Shown: positions 7,697-16,717 of the stretch, in pieces
How the letters are laid out: the number at the start of each line of letters is the position of its first letter
Position numbering within the stretch: position 1 is the stretch's first letter
Source of the DNA: Candidatus Olsenella pullistercoris
Lineage (GTDB): Bacteria; Actinomycetota; Coriobacteriia; Coriobacteriales; Atopobiaceae
Direction: 5' to 3'
Assembly: GCA_019116525.1 (NCBI GenBank)
Contig: DXBM01000031.1
Span: 1 to 64,000 of the forward strand
Length of the DNA: 64,000 nucleotides
The notes under the pieces: generated by a model
What the model saw: the letters and a program-made list of their open reading frames with translations, nothing else
The model's database searches: none
What the model was told of the DNA's origin: nothing
Translations under genes and position numbers: made by a program

Positions 7697-8491
7697 ATGG
7701 GCAGGACGCCACGAGAGAAGTCGGAATTCGGGCTCTATCACGTTAGGCTCCGAGGAAACGACCGCCAGATTCTCTTCGACTCCGACGCCGAGCGGCTCGA
7801 TTTCCTTCGGCTGATGCGAGAGCGCCTCGTTAGCCAGGGTGTCACCGTGCTGGCCTGGTGCCTGATGAGCAACCATGTCCACATCGTCGCGCTCGACGAG
7901 GGCGACCTTCTCAGCTCCTGCTTTCACGACCTCGCGAGCATCTACGCGCGCGAGCACAACACGAGGACCGGCCATCTCGGCCACGTGTTCCAGACCCCGT
8001 TCAGGAGCTCCCCCATCAACGATGAGAGCTACCTCCTCGAGGCTGTGCGCTACGTGCACAACAACCCCGCCCACGAGGGCATCTGCACCGCAAGCGAGTG
8101 GCCCTGGAGCAGCTACCAGGAGTACGTCGGCCGCTCGGACCACGGCATAGCGAGCACTGGCCTGGTTCTCGACCTGCTCGGCGGCGTGCGGCAGTTCGAG
8201 GAGTTCACGGCTCACTTCGACGACGAGAGCCTCCTCACCAGCCCATCCACGCGCATGTCGGACGACGGGGCACTCGGGCTGGCGCGGCGCGTCCTTCCGG
8301 GGTGTGACCCGAGGGGGCTCAAGGGGAGCGACCCCAGCGAGCGAGACAGGGCCCTGCGTGCCCTGAGCGCGGCGGGGCTCAGCAACCGGCAGATCGAGAG
8401 GGTCTGCGGCATAGGGAGAAAGACGGTCGCCCGCGCCGTTCGCAACGCTGCCCCACTTGTACCAGGTACAAATGGGGCGACACGGTGTTGA
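7697..8491 (+). CDS. REP-associated tyrosine transposase (RAYT, Y1/IS200-like)
   Basis: A 264-residue HUH-type single-strand transposase of the RAYT group. The HUH motif is HVHIV (His60, His62) within WCLMSNHVHIVALDE, and the downstream helix with YLLEAVRYVHNNP carries the candidate catalytic tyrosines. The C-terminal part has a helix-turn-helix-like stretch (LSNRQIERVCGIGRKTVARAV). The ATG at 7697 follows AGGGGGAG; a TTG at 7673 is the alternative. It is bracketed by REPINs on both sides, its last codons and stop lie inside the downstream REPIN, and it runs against its neighbours. Such genes normally are single-copy and move REPs rather than themselves. Confidence 0.93.
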   Translation: MGRTPREKSEFGLYHVRLRGNDRQILFDSDAERLDFLRLMRERLVSQGVTVLAWCLMSNHVHIVALDEGDLLSSCFHDLASIYAREHNTRTGHLGHVFQTPFRSSPINDESYLLEAVRYVHNNPAHEGICTASEWPWSSYQEYVGRSDHGIASTGLVLDLLGGVRQFEEFTAHFDDESLLTSPSTRMSDDGALGLARRVLPGCDPRGLKGSDPSERDRALRALSAAGLSNRQIERVCGIGRKTVARAVRNAAPLVPGTNGATRC

Positions 8492-8518
8492 CCCACTTGA
8501 ACCTGGTACAAGTGGGGC
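8450..8518. repeat. REPIN downstream of the RAYT gene
   Basis: REP at 8450-8478 (arms GCCCCACTTGTACC and GGTACAAATGGGGC) and an inverted REP at 8490-8518 (one arm carries TTGAACC) are separated by GACACGGTGTT. The orientation matches the upstream REPIN. It provides the RAYT stop codon at 8489-8491 and lies between convergent RAYT and yqeG, so it may also terminate both transcripts. Confidence 0.9.
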
Positions 8519-8537
8519 AGGGGGCAGGTGGGGAGGT

Positions 8538-9038
8538 TTATTCGCCCTCGAAGGTGACGCCGCGCAGGGCGAGGCGCTCGAACACGCGAAAGACGTGCGT
8601 GTACCAGAGGTCGCTGCGCGACTGCGGCCGCACGAGCACGGTGCGGACGCGCGCGAGGTTGCCGGCCACAACGTCGGTGAACACCTGGTCGCCGATCATG
8701 ACGGCCTCGCCGGGCATCACGGCGTGCATCCGCATCGCGCGGCGCAGCGCGAAGGGGGCGGGCTTCATCGCGTGGTCCACGACCTCGCAGCCCATGAGGC
8801 GCGCCGTCGCGCCCACCTGCGAGGAGTGGAAGTTGTTCGAGACGAGGCAGACCGTGAGCCCTGCCGCGCGTGCGCGCGCGAGCCACGCCATGACCTCGGC
8901 GGGCGGCTCGCTCGCGTCGCGCGGGACGCAGGTGTTGTCGCGGTCAAGCAGGACGAGCCGCACACCCTCGGCCGCGAGAGCCTCGGCGTCAACGAGCGGC
9001 AGCGATGCCACGTAGCGCGTGGCGCGAAAGATCCCCAT
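8538..9038 (-). CDS. yqeG: YqeG-family HAD (IIIA) phosphatase
   Basis: A 166-residue HAD-superfamily phosphatase of the YqeG type. The nucleophile motif is LLDRDNT (Asp32, Asp34), motif II is VSNN, the lysine lies in MKPAPF and motif IV is GDQVFTDV. The physiological substrate of the family is not settled. It is 11 bases downstream of mltG and belongs to the alaS-ruvX-mltG block. The 3' end is 19 bases from the REPIN. Confidence 0.9.
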   Translation of the reverse strand: MGIFRATRYVASLPLVDAEALAAEGVRLVLLDRDNTCVPRDASEPPAEVMAWLARARAAGLTVCLVSNNFHSSQVGATARLMGCEVVDHAMKPAPFALRRAMRMHAVMPGEAVMIGDQVFTDVVAGNLARVRTVLVRPQSRSDLWYTHVFRVFERLALRGVTFEGE

Positions 9039-9049
9039 CTGCTGCGCCC

Positions 9050-10324
9050 CTACGAGTACGTCTGCTGGTGCTCGTCGTAGGTCTCGGAGAACTGCGCAGA
9101 GTCCTGCGTGATGAAGAAGTAGTAGTAGTTGGTGTTGGGCGGCTCCGCGGCAGCCTGGAGCGACGCCAGCGACGGCGAGCAGATCGGCGTGGGCGTGAGG
9201 CCGTCAATGAAGTAGGTGTTGTAGGGGTCCTCGACCGTCTGCAGCTCCTCGGCAGAGGGCGCGTGCCCGAGCGAGTAGGTCAGCGTGGCGTCGGACTGGA
9301 TGCGCATGCCCGCGCCGAGGCGGTTGTAGAAGACCGAGGCGACGTTGCCGCGCTGGTCGTCGGTCACGGCCTCGCGCTCCACGATGGAGGCCATGGTCAC
9401 GACGTCGTTGGCGTCGATCTCGTATCCAAAGCGCTCGGAGAGCGAGGCGGCCGTGGCGTCGAGGTCGATGCCGGCCGAGGAGAGCTCGAGCTCGAACTGG
9501 TCGAGCATCGCGCGGATGACGGCGTCGGCGGTCACCTCGGAGAGGCTCGAGAAGTCATAGGTCTTGGGGAAGAGGTAGCCCTCGAGCGAGTCGTTCTGGG
9601 CGGTGGCGAGGAAGGCGTAGTCGGCGGCGTAGTTGGAGGCCTTCGCCTGCGCGATGAACTCGTCGGCGGGAATGCCGAGCGACTCCTCCGCCGTGGCCGC
9701 GATCTGCTCGACGGTGTAGCCCTCGGGAATCACGAACTGCGCGTTGGTGACGTTAGGACCAGAGATGAGCTGCTCGATGATCGCCGAGGCGTCCGAGCCG
9801 GCGATGATCTGGTACGAGCCGCTCTTGATGTCCTGCTCGGCGTCGGCACGCCGGACCTGCGTGAGGAAGTCGGCAGTGTCCTCGATGAGGCCGCTGTCGT
9901 AGAGGACCTGCGCCACGGCAGCTGCCCCGGAGCCCTCGGGGATGGTGAACGAGACCTGGGTGCCGGCCTCGGCCATCTCGTGCTCGGCCTGCTGCTCGCC
10001 GGCCGGGAAGAGCATGGGGACAACAACGAACGCGAAGAGGGCGGCAAGGGCGAGCGCGCCCACAACGGCAACGATCACGAGCGGCAGGCGGCTCTTTCCG
10101 CCGCCGCCTCCCCCCTGGCGAGCGCGGGCATGCTTGGTGGCGCCGGCGCGCTGCGTCGCCGCGGCCGTTCGGCTCGAGACGCGGCCCGTCGAGAGCGCGG
10201 ACTGCGGCGCGCTCGCGCCCGAGCGCTGGGCCCTGGGCTGGCGCGGCGCGTGGGACGCCGAGGACGGGCCCGACGAGAAGTGGGATCCCCCGCGGCGAGG
10301 GGGCATGCTGCTGGAAGTGGCCAT
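9050..10324 (-). CDS. mltG: Endolytic murein transglycosylase MltG
   Basis: Membrane-anchored lytic transglycosylase that cuts nascent peptidoglycan glycan strands. The 424-residue protein has a polar, Ser/Arg/Ala-rich cytoplasmic N-terminus, one transmembrane helix at about 85-108 (LPLVIVAVVGALALAALFAF), a LysM-like region and the YceG domain with the catalytic Glu in MASIVEREA. NRLGAGMRIQSDATLTYSLG and DPYNTYFIDGLTPTPICSP are further family blocks. It lies 9 bases after ruvX. Confidence 0.93.
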   Translation of the reverse strand: MATSSSMPPRRGGSHFSSGPSSASHAPRQPRAQRSGASAPQSALSTGRVSSRTAAATQRAGATKHARARQGGGGGGKSRLPLVIVAVVGALALAALFAFVVVPMLFPAGEQQAEHEMAEAGTQVSFTIPEGSGAAAVAQVLYDSGLIEDTADFLTQVRRADAEQDIKSGSYQIIAGSDASAIIEQLISGPNVTNAQFVIPEGYTVEQIAATAEESLGIPADEFIAQAKASNYAADYAFLATAQNDSLEGYLFPKTYDFSSLSEVTADAVIRAMLDQFELELSSAGIDLDATAASLSERFGYEIDANDVVTMASIVEREAVTDDQRGNVASVFYNRLGAGMRIQSDATLTYSLGHAPSAEELQTVEDPYNTYFIDGLTPTPICSPSLASLQAAAEPPNTNYYYFFITQDSAQFSETYDEHQQTYS

Positions 10325-10333
10325 CTTGCCCTT

Positions 10334-10747
10334 TCAGGTCTGCCTGGCGTCCAGCCAGGACTGGAGGAACAGTGAGGCCGCGACCATGTCGACCTTGCCG
10401 CGCATGGCACGCTCCGAGAGGCCCTGTTCCCTCAGGATACGCCTCGCCTCTGCGGACGAGAGGCGCTCGTCGACAAATTCCAGCGGAATTCCGCAGGTGG
10501 AGGCGATTCTTTGCGCCTGCTCCCTTATACGGTCGGCCTGCGGCCCCTCCTCCCCCGCCAGCGTCCTGGGCAGGCCGCAGACGAGCAGGTCGGGCTCCCA
10601 GTCCTCGAGCACGCGCCGGAAGGTGGCGGCGTGCGCGAGCACCTCTGCCGCGGGGAGCACGCAGACGGGCGAGGCGACGCGGCCCGCCGGGTCGCTCACG
10701 GCGACGCCGACGCGCACCTCGCCTATGTCGAGCGCAAGCGCGCGCAC
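10334..10747 (-). CDS. ruvX: RuvX/YqgF RNase H-fold nuclease
   Basis: A 137-residue YqgF/RuvX protein, a family implicated in pre-16S rRNA 5' processing and sometimes described as a Holliday junction resolvase. The RNase H-fold acidic residues are visible: Asp7 in LALDIGEVRVGVAVSD, the VDERLSS block at 92-98 and Asp120 in GKVDMVAA. The gene abuts alaS with no spacing and is followed by mltG, the usual arrangement. Confidence 0.93.
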   Translation of the reverse strand: MRALALDIGEVRVGVAVSDPAGRVASPVCVLPAAEVLAHAATFRRVLEDWEPDLLVCGLPRTLAGEEGPQADRIREQAQRIASTCGIPLEFVDERLSSAEARRILREQGLSERAMRGKVDMVAASLFLQSWLDARQT

Positions 10748-13408
10748 CTAGATGCCGAGCGCCGAGCGGGCCGCGTCGAGGGCGGCGTCGATGCCGGAGG
10801 CGTCGGAGCCGCCGGCCTGCGCCATGGCGGGCTTGCCGCCGCCGCGGCCGCCCACGAGGCCCGCGATGTCCCTGATGATGGAGCCCGCCGAGAAGCCCTT
10901 GGCCACGGCGCCGTCGGTGCCGCCGGCGAGCAGCGCCACCTTTCCGTCGGGCGTGGCGGAGGCGATCACGCAGGCCACCGGCTCGCCGCCGGCCGCGTCG
11001 CGGATGCCGTCCCACGCGGAGCGCATCTCCTTGCCGGAAAGCCCGTCGAGGCGCGCGACGACCGCCTTGTAGCCGTCGAGCTGCACGGCGCCCTTGAAGG
11101 CGTCGGCGACCTTGCCGGCCCCGGCGCCGGTCGTGGCGGCCTCGAGCGCCTTGCGCGTCTCGCGCAGCTCCTGCTGGAGCGCGGCCACGCGCTCCGCGAC
11201 GTCGTCCGGGCGGCACTTGAGCTCGCGGGCCACGTCGTCGAGGGCGAGCAGGCGCTCGTCAACGTACTCGATGGCGCCCATCGAGGTCACGGCCTCGATG
11301 CGGCGGGCGTTGGAGCCAACGGAGCCCTCCGAGACGATCTTGAACAGCCCGAGGTCGGCCGTGTTCCTGGCGTGCGTGCCGCCGCAGAGCTCGCGCGAGA
11401 AGGGCTCCTCGGACTCGCCGGTGGATACCACGCGCACGACGTCGCCGTACTTCTCGCCGAAGAGCGCCACGGCGCCGGAGGCCTTGGCCTCCTCGATGCC
11501 CATGACGCGGGTGACGACGGGCTCGGCGGCAAAGATCTCGGCGTTGACCATGCCCTCGATGCGGGCGAGCTCGTCGGCGGTCACGGCCTCGAAGTGGGTG
11601 AAGTCAAAGCGCAGGCGGTCGGGCGCCACGAGCGAGCCGGCCTGGGAGACGTGCTCGCCGAGCACGCGCTTGAGCGCGGCGTCGAGCAGGTGGGTGGCGG
11701 TGTGGTTGCGACGGATGAGCTCGCGGCGGCCGGCGTCGATCGCCGCGCTCACCTCGTCGCCCACGGCGAGCGCGCCCTCCTCGACGGTGGCCACGTGCAC
11801 GTAGAGGCCGCCCTTGACCTTGGTGTCGGAGACGCGCAGGCGCGCGGCCTCGCAGGAGATGACGCCGGTGTCGCCCACCTGGCCGCCCATCTCGGCGTAG
11901 AACGGCGTGCGGTCGAGAACGACCTCTACCTCGGCGCCCGCCTCGGCACGCTCGAGCTCGGCGCCGTCAGCCACGACGGCGAGCACGGTCGCGGAGGCCT
12001 CGTCCTGGTCGTAGCCGACGAACTCCGTGGCGGGAAGGCGATCTTCCAGCTCGGTCCAGACGTCGTTGAAGGTGCCCCAGGCGTCGCGGTTCGCGGAGGC
12101 GCGGGCGCGCTCGCGCTGCTCGGTCATGCACGCGTCGAAGGCGGCCATGTCCACCGTGCGCCCGGCCGCCTCGCAGATCTCGCGGGTGAGGTCGATCGGG
12201 AAGCCGTACGTGTCGTGGAGCTTGAAGGCCACCTCGCCGGGCAGCGGGGCGCCCTCGGACAGCTGCTCGAGCTCGGCGGCGAGGCTCTGCTCGCCGGCGT
12301 CGAGCGTCGCGCCGAAGCGCTCCTCCTCAGCGGCGACGATGCCGTCGATGAGCGCGCGGCTCTCCACGATGGCCGGGTAGTTGTCGCCCATGAGGCGGCA
12401 GATCTCCTCGACGTAGGCGGTGAGGAACTCCCCCTCGACGCCGAGGAGGCGCCCGTGGTAGACCGCGCGGCGGAGCAGCCGGCGCAGCACGTAGCCGCGG
12501 CCCTCGTTGCCCGGCAGGATGCCGTCGCCGATCATGAAGGTGACGGCGCGGGCGTGGTCGGCCACGATGCGCAGGGAGCGGTCGCGCGCGGCGTCGTCGC
12601 CGTAGGACCTGCCGGAGAGGCGCTCGCCCACGCCGATCAGGCCCTGCAGGAGGTCGCCGTCATAGTTGGTGGACTTGTGCTGCATGATGGCCGCGATGCG
12701 CTCGAGGCCCATGCCGGTGTCGATGTTTCGGTGCGGCAGCTCCGGCATGGAGCCGTCCTCCTGGCGGTCGTACTGCGTGAAGACGAGGTTCCAGAACTCG
12801 AGGAAGCGGTCGCAGTCGTCACAGCCGGGGCCGCAGTGCTCGCCGCCGCAGCCGAACTCCTCGCCCTGGTCGAAGTAGATCTCGGAGCACGGGCCGCAGG
12901 GGCCGGTGGGGCCGGCGGCCCAGAAGTTGTCATCGGCGCCGAGGCGGCTGATGTGGTCGTAGGGGACGCCCTGCTCGTGCCAGAGCTCGATGGCCTCGTC
13001 GTCGTCCTCGAAGACGGTCATGTAGAGGCGCTCGGGGGGCAGGCCCAGGTGCTCGGGCGCCGAGATGAAGTCATAGGCCCAGGCGATGGCGTCGGCCTTG
13101 GAGTAGCCGCCGAAGGAGAAGTTGCCGAGCATCTCAAAGAAGGAGAGGTGCGTGGCGTCGCCGATGTTGTCGATGTCGTTGGTGCGCAGGCACTTCTGGC
13201 AGGAGCACGCGCCGATCTCGGGCATGGTGCGCTTGCCCTGGTAGTACTCCTTGAACTGGTTCATGCCCGCGTTGGTGAGCAGAAGCGAGGGATCGTCCGG
13301 GACGAGCGACGAGGACGGGTACAGCTTGCAGCCCTTGCCCTCGAAGAAGCGAAGGAAGTCCTCGCGGATCTCGGCGGTGGTCATGGTCTTGTAGTCGGCG
13401 GCGCTCAT
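10748..13408 (-). CDS. alaS: Alanyl-tRNA synthetase
   Basis: Charges tRNA-Ala. The 886-residue protein is full length with class II catalytic core (HLSFFEMLGNFSFGGY, RNIDTGMGLERIA), the editing domain zinc site (HTATHLLDAAL and CGGTHARNT) and a C-terminal C-Ala domain ending in a glycine-rich stretch (GRGGGKPAMAQAGG). An extra Cys-rich insertion (FGCGGEHCGPGCDDC) in the catalytic domain is seen in many actinobacterial enzymes. It has its own promoter and starts the alaS-ruvX-mltG-yqeG unit. Confidence 0.98.
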   Translation of the reverse strand: MSAADYKTMTTAEIREDFLRFFEGKGCKLYPSSSLVPDDPSLLLTNAGMNQFKEYYQGKRTMPEIGACSCQKCLRTNDIDNIGDATHLSFFEMLGNFSFGGYSKADAIAWAYDFISAPEHLGLPPERLYMTVFEDDDEAIELWHEQGVPYDHISRLGADDNFWAAGPTGPCGPCSEIYFDQGEEFGCGGEHCGPGCDDCDRFLEFWNLVFTQYDRQEDGSMPELPHRNIDTGMGLERIAAIMQHKSTNYDGDLLQGLIGVGERLSGRSYGDDAARDRSLRIVADHARAVTFMIGDGILPGNEGRGYVLRRLLRRAVYHGRLLGVEGEFLTAYVEEICRLMGDNYPAIVESRALIDGIVAAEEERFGATLDAGEQSLAAELEQLSEGAPLPGEVAFKLHDTYGFPIDLTREICEAAGRTVDMAAFDACMTEQRERARASANRDAWGTFNDVWTELEDRLPATEFVGYDQDEASATVLAVVADGAELERAEAGAEVEVVLDRTPFYAEMGGQVGDTGVISCEAARLRVSDTKVKGGLYVHVATVEEGALAVGDEVSAAIDAGRRELIRRNHTATHLLDAALKRVLGEHVSQAGSLVAPDRLRFDFTHFEAVTADELARIEGMVNAEIFAAEPVVTRVMGIEEAKASGAVALFGEKYGDVVRVVSTGESEEPFSRELCGGTHARNTADLGLFKIVSEGSVGSNARRIEAVTSMGAIEYVDERLLALDDVARELKCRPDDVAERVAALQQELRETRKALEAATTGAGAGKVADAFKGAVQLDGYKAVVARLDGLSGKEMRSAWDGIRDAAGGEPVACVIASATPDGKVALLAGGTDGAVAKGFSAGSIIRDIAGLVGGRGGGKPAMAQAGGSDASGIDAALDAARSALGI

Positions 13409-13449
13409 GTGTCTCCCCTGCGGTCAGGTGAAATCTCTGCAACTGTTGA

Positions 13450-13455
13450 AGTATA
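13450..13455 (-). promoter_or_regulatory. -10 box of alaS promoter
   Basis: TATACT (five of six matches) about 42 bases upstream of the alaS ATG on the minus strand, in the 92-base gap after the AI-2E-type gene. No convincing -35 box and no T-box structure was seen. Confidence 0.55.
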
Positions 13456-13500
13456 GCGCGCAGAGGGCGCGAGCGCGAGCTGGGCGCGAGCCGCGCGAGG

Positions 13501-14859
13501 CTACTCCCCTGCCGCGGGGCCCTTGGGGGCGCCGGCGTCGGCGGGCTTCTCGGCGTCCGAGGGCTTCTCGGCGTCCGAGGGCTTCTCGGCGTCCGCGGGG
13601 GCGCCCTCATCCGGGCCCTCGTGCCCGTGCAGGCGCGCGAGCCCGGCGAGCAGGCGCGAGCGCGCGATGAAGGTGTCGTCGTCGAGCGCGTCGAAGGTCG
13701 GGCGCGGGCGGCCCGCGGCGTCGCGGAAGGGCGTGCCGCCGAAGAAGGCGCCCCTCTCCGAGACGAGCTGGCGGCCGGTGCGGCTCTCGAAGAAGTAGAC
13801 GAAGAGCCCCTTGATCGCGGCGGTGAGCGGGACGGCGAGGACCATGCCCACCGCGCCGCCCACGGCGCCGCCCGCGACGATGCCCACGAGCGAGAGCGCC
13901 GGGTGGATCTTGACGGCGGAGCGCATCACGAGCGGCGAGAGGACGTTGTCGGTGACGTTTTGCGCCACGACCGTGATCACGAGCGTCCAGAAGGCGGTCA
14001 CGGGGCTCACGAACAGGCCCAGCAGGACCGCCGAGACGGACGAGAGCATCGGGCCCACCACGGGGATGAAGTGCAGGACGAACGTGGCTATGCCGAGAAG
14101 CCCGGCGTAGGGATGCCCCACGAGCGCGAGGCCCGCCGCCACCATGACGCCGTTGGCCGCCGAGGTGATGAGCGTGCCGCGCATGTACCCGCCGACGGAG
14201 CGGGACAGCACCGCGAGGCTCAGCACGAGCTCGTCGTCGTACTCGGGGCCCGCGATCACCGCGAGCTCTCGCATGATGCGGGGGTAGTCGAGGGCAAACC
14301 AGTACGCGAGGATCATGGCGAGGAAGATCGTCACGAGGTGGCCCGCGAAGTCCGTGAGGCTCGCCATGAGGCCCGTCGAGAGCTGCCGAGCGAGGTCGGA
14401 GGCCACCTGGGTGCCCGCGTCGACGAGCACGTTCACGACCGCGTTCACCGCGTTCTGGACGTTGGTGCCGCTCGAGGAGCCAAAGGTTGCCCAGAAGGTC
14501 TCGAGGGCGTCCTGGAGCTGCGTGAAGTAGGAGGGGACGTTGCGCAGGAGCACCGTGAGCTCGCGCAGGAACGGCCCCACGAACAGGGCGACAAGGGCAA
14601 CGATCGCGGCGAGCACCACCACGAGCGAGAGGAGGGCCGCGGCGCCCCGCGGCACGCGCCGGTCCTCCAGCCAGTTGGTGAGCGGGCTGCACGCGAAGCC
14701 CACGATGGTCCCCACGAGCAGGAGCTCCACGGCCTGCCCCACGACCGAGAGGCCGCGGACCGCGAGCATGAACACGAGGGCGGCGCCCACGATCGTCCAC
14801 GTCACGACGCCGCGCAGGCGCCACTTCTCGTAGGTCTTGGTGCGCGAGCGTGCTGCCAC
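13501..14859 (-). CDS. AI-2E family (PerM/YtvI) membrane protein
   Basis: A 452-residue polytopic protein of the AI-2E transporter (PF01594) family, whose members include Na+/H+ antiporters and efflux proteins; the substrate here is unknown. Hydrophobic segments at about 19-75, 85-105 and in the C-terminal half, with the conserved LGIATFVLHFIPVVGPMLSS block, mark the family. The start is GTG 14859 after GAGAGGAG. The C-terminal cytoplasmic tail is Ala/Glu/Lys/Pro-rich and built from 18-bp tandem DNA repeats. The gene follows the sigma factor operon by 22 bases and may be co-transcribed with it. Confidence 0.88.
   Translation of the reverse strand: MAARSRTKTYEKWRLRGVVTWTIVGAALVFMLAVRGLSVVGQAVELLLVGTIVGFACSPLTNWLEDRRVPRGAAALLSLVVVLAAIVALVALFVGPFLRELTVLLRNVPSYFTQLQDALETFWATFGSSSGTNVQNAVNAVVNVLVDAGTQVASDLARQLSTGLMASLTDFAGHLVTIFLAMILAYWFALDYPRIMRELAVIAGPEYDDELVLSLAVLSRSVGGYMRGTLITSAANGVMVAAGLALVGHPYAGLLGIATFVLHFIPVVGPMLSSVSAVLLGLFVSPVTAFWTLVITVVAQNVTDNVLSPLVMRSAVKIHPALSLVGIVAGGAVGGAVGMVLAVPLTAAIKGLFVYFFESRTGRQLVSERGAFFGGTPFRDAAGRPRPTFDALDDDTFIARSRLLAGLARLHGHEGPDEGAPADAEKPSDAEKPSDAEKPADAGAPKGPAAGE
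13535..13600. repeat. 18-bp tandem repeat in the C-terminal tail of the AI-2E-type gene
   Basis: Units at 13535-13552, 13553-13570 and 13571-13588 (GCGTCCGAGGGCTTCTCG in two of them, two substitutions in the first), plus a partial unit from 13589. In frame they encode the hexapeptide DAEKPS or variants of it. Unit number could vary between strains. Confidence 0.85.
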
Positions 14860-14881
14860 GGGGGCTCCTCTCCCGCCCGCG

Positions 14882-15709
14882 CTAGGCGCGGACCAGGCTC
14901 TCTGGGTCGATCTTCTCCTGGATGCGCCGCAGGGTGCGCCTCAGCAGGCGCGAGACCTGCACCTGGGACACGCCCAGGCGCTCGGCGATCTCGACCTGCG
15001 TGAGCCCCTCGACGAAGCGCATGTGAATGACCTCCTGCTCGCGCGGCGAGAAGTCCGCGATGGCCTCCTCGAGCACGATGCGGTCGTCGGAGGCGGCGAG
15101 GTCGGCGTCCTCGGTCACGTAGTGGTCGATGACGGAGGCGCTCTCCTCGTCCTCCGAGGACGAGCCGCCCTCGAGCGGGACGGAGCTGTAAGCGCTCGAG
15201 GACTCCATCGCCTCGAGGACCTCGTCCACCGAGGCGCCCACGCGCTCGGCGACCTCGTCGACGGAGGGGCTGCGCTGAAGCTGGTTGGTGAGCTCGTCGG
15301 TGGCCTGGTTGACCTTCGCCGAGAGCTCCTGCAGGCGCCGCGGGACGCGAACCGACCAGCCCTTGTCGCGGAAGTGGCGCTTGATCTCGCCCATGATCGT
15401 GGGCGTGGCGTAGGTGGTGAACTCCAGGCCGCGCTCCGGGTCAAAGCGGTCGATGGCCTTGATCAGGCCGATAGTGCCCACCTGCACGAGGTCCTCGAGC
15501 GACTCGCCGCGGTTCTTGAACTTGGAGGCAAGGAAGCGAACGAGGTTCAGGTGGCTCACGATCAGCTGGTCGCGCGCCTCGGAGCTGCCCTCCTCCTTGT
15601 ACTGTCTGAAGAGCTCGCGCGTGCGGTCCTTGTCCCAGGCGGCCTTGCCCTCGGGGACGCGCCTCAGGCTGCGGGGGCTCGCGTGCGCGGCGCGCACCCT
15701 ACTCGCCAT
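14882..15709 (-). CDS. sigB: RNA polymerase sigma factor, SigB/SigF family
   Basis: A 275-residue alternative sigma factor of the general-stress/sporulation group. Region 2 (DQLIVSHLNLVRFLASKFKN, DLVQVGTIGLIKAIDRFDPE, FTTYATPTIMGEIKRHFRD), region 3 (VPRRLQELSAKVNQA) and region 4 with its helix-turn-helix (LTQVEIAERLGVSQVQVSRLL) are all present. Between regions 3 and 4 is an acidic, Ser/Glu-rich insert (GGSSSEDEESASV). The ATG at 15709 overlaps the RsbW-like stop by 11 bases, so the two are translationally coupled, the usual sigma/anti-sigma order. Confidence 0.93.
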   Translation of the reverse strand: MASRVRAAHASPRSLRRVPEGKAAWDKDRTRELFRQYKEEGSSEARDQLIVSHLNLVRFLASKFKNRGESLEDLVQVGTIGLIKAIDRFDPERGLEFTTYATPTIMGEIKRHFRDKGWSVRVPRRLQELSAKVNQATDELTNQLQRSPSVDEVAERVGASVDEVLEAMESSSAYSSVPLEGGSSSEDEESASVIDHYVTEDADLAASDDRIVLEEAIADFSPREQEVIHMRFVEGLTQVEIAERLGVSQVQVSRLLRRTLRRIQEKIDPESLVRA

Positions 15710-16067
15710 GAGCGGAACCCGAGCGCTTTGCGAGACGCAGCGCGAAGCCGTCGTCAGAGACGCTGAACTCGTCGCACACGGCGGCGAGAAGGACGCGGAC
15801 CAGCTCGATGGACTCGTCGTCGGGGTCCTCGGAGCCGAGCGAGAACTCCATGGACACGACGCCCGGGGCCAGCGAGAAGCTCGCCTCGACGAGGTCCGCG
15901 CCCGTGGCGCAGGCGTAGACGAACCCCTCCTCGGCGATCATGCGGACGTCCTCGACGTCCTCGAGGCTCATCTCGCACCCCGCGGCAAGGCTCGCCGCCA
16001 TCATGCGCACCGGCCGGGCGAAGGTCGCCTCGGCAGGGACGCTCAGCCGCACGCACTTCTCGTCCAT
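15699..16067 (-). CDS. RsbW-like anti-sigma protein, kinase motifs missing
   Basis: A 122-residue protein with the layout of the RsbW/SpoIIAB GHKL fold: ARPVRMMAASLAAGCEMSLEDVEDVRMIAEEG matches the first helices of the family. The Asn of the N-box (normally EACTNAV) is not conserved and no DxGxG ATP-lid motif is visible, so it probably binds the sigma factor without being an active anti-anti-sigma kinase. The start ATG overlaps the stop of the upstream DUF948-like gene (TGATG). No RsbV-like antagonist lies in the window. Confidence 0.7.
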   Translation of the reverse strand: MDEKCVRLSVPAEATFARPVRMMAASLAAGCEMSLEDVEDVRMIAEEGFVYACATGADLVEASFSLAPGVVSMEFSLGSEDPDDESIELVRVLLAAVCDEFSVSDDGFALRLAKRSGSAHGE

Positions 16068-16669
16068 CAGGCCTCCTCGGGCGCGTCCGCGCCGCTCGTG
16101 TCCGTGCTCTTGTCCTTGTCCTCGTCCGCGCCCTGCGAGGGGCGGGCGTCGCCCTTCTCGCTCGAGGCGGCGATGTCGGCGTAGTCGACGTAGCGGGTCG
16201 GGGCGGACGGCTCCTGCTCGCGGACGGGCTCTTCGGAGAGAGCCCCGTCGAGGCGCGCGGGAGCGTCGGCGGGACGGCCGCCCTTGAGGCGGGAGACCAT
16301 GCCGGCAACGCCCGAGGCGGCGCTCTCGGCGACGCGGTTCACGGCGCCGGTCACGCTCGAGGCGGCCCCGGAGACGGAGCTGACGTCATCGAGGATGCCG
16401 TTCAGGCGCCCGAGCGAGGCGTTGGCCGACTCGACGGCGACCCCGGCCTGCCGGAGCAGGGGCGCCACCTGCTTGGCAGCGGGCTCGAGCTCGTCGGCGA
16501 TGCCGTCGAGCTTGGCCACGACCGGCTGGGCCTGCTCCACGACCTCGCGGGCCGAGTCGCAGACGCGGCCGACGTCGCGACGGGTCGCGCGCATCGTGAG
16601 CGCGAGCTCCACGACGGCCCACACGCCGGCCACCACCAGGACGATGAGAGCAATCTGCAGGTAATCCAT
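16067..16669 (-). CDS. DUF948-like membrane-anchored protein
   Basis: A 200-residue protein with one N-terminal membrane helix (about 3-26, LQIALIVLVVAGVWAVVELAL), a predicted coiled/helical Ala/Val-rich middle (about 30-130) and a polar, disordered C-terminus. This layout resembles YtxG/DUF948 general-stress proteins, which fits its place as first gene of the sigma operon. No enzymatic motif. It starts at ATG after AAGGAGG. Confidence 0.65.
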   Translation of the reverse strand: MDYLQIALIVLVVAGVWAVVELALTMRATRRDVGRVCDSAREVVEQAQPVVAKLDGIADELEPAAKQVAPLLRQAGVAVESANASLGRLNGILDDVSSVSGAASSVTGAVNRVAESAASGVAGMVSRLKGGRPADAPARLDGALSEEPVREQEPSAPTRYVDYADIAASSEKGDARPSQGADEDKDKSTDTSGADAPEEA

Positions 16670-16717
16670 TGCGCCCTCCTTAGAGCGTAGAGCGGGGCAC
16701 CCTGCCCCTAGTCCCCT

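Noticed and set aside
10511..13456. 981-codon plus-strand open frame opposite alaS
   Set aside because: Shadow of alaS. Similar long antisense frames oppose mltG, addA (47697-51539), addB and dnaE.
13409..13500. T-box or other riboswitch in front of alaS
   Set aside because: The leader is about 35-40 bases long, too short for a T-box, and shows no specifier loop or antiterminator.
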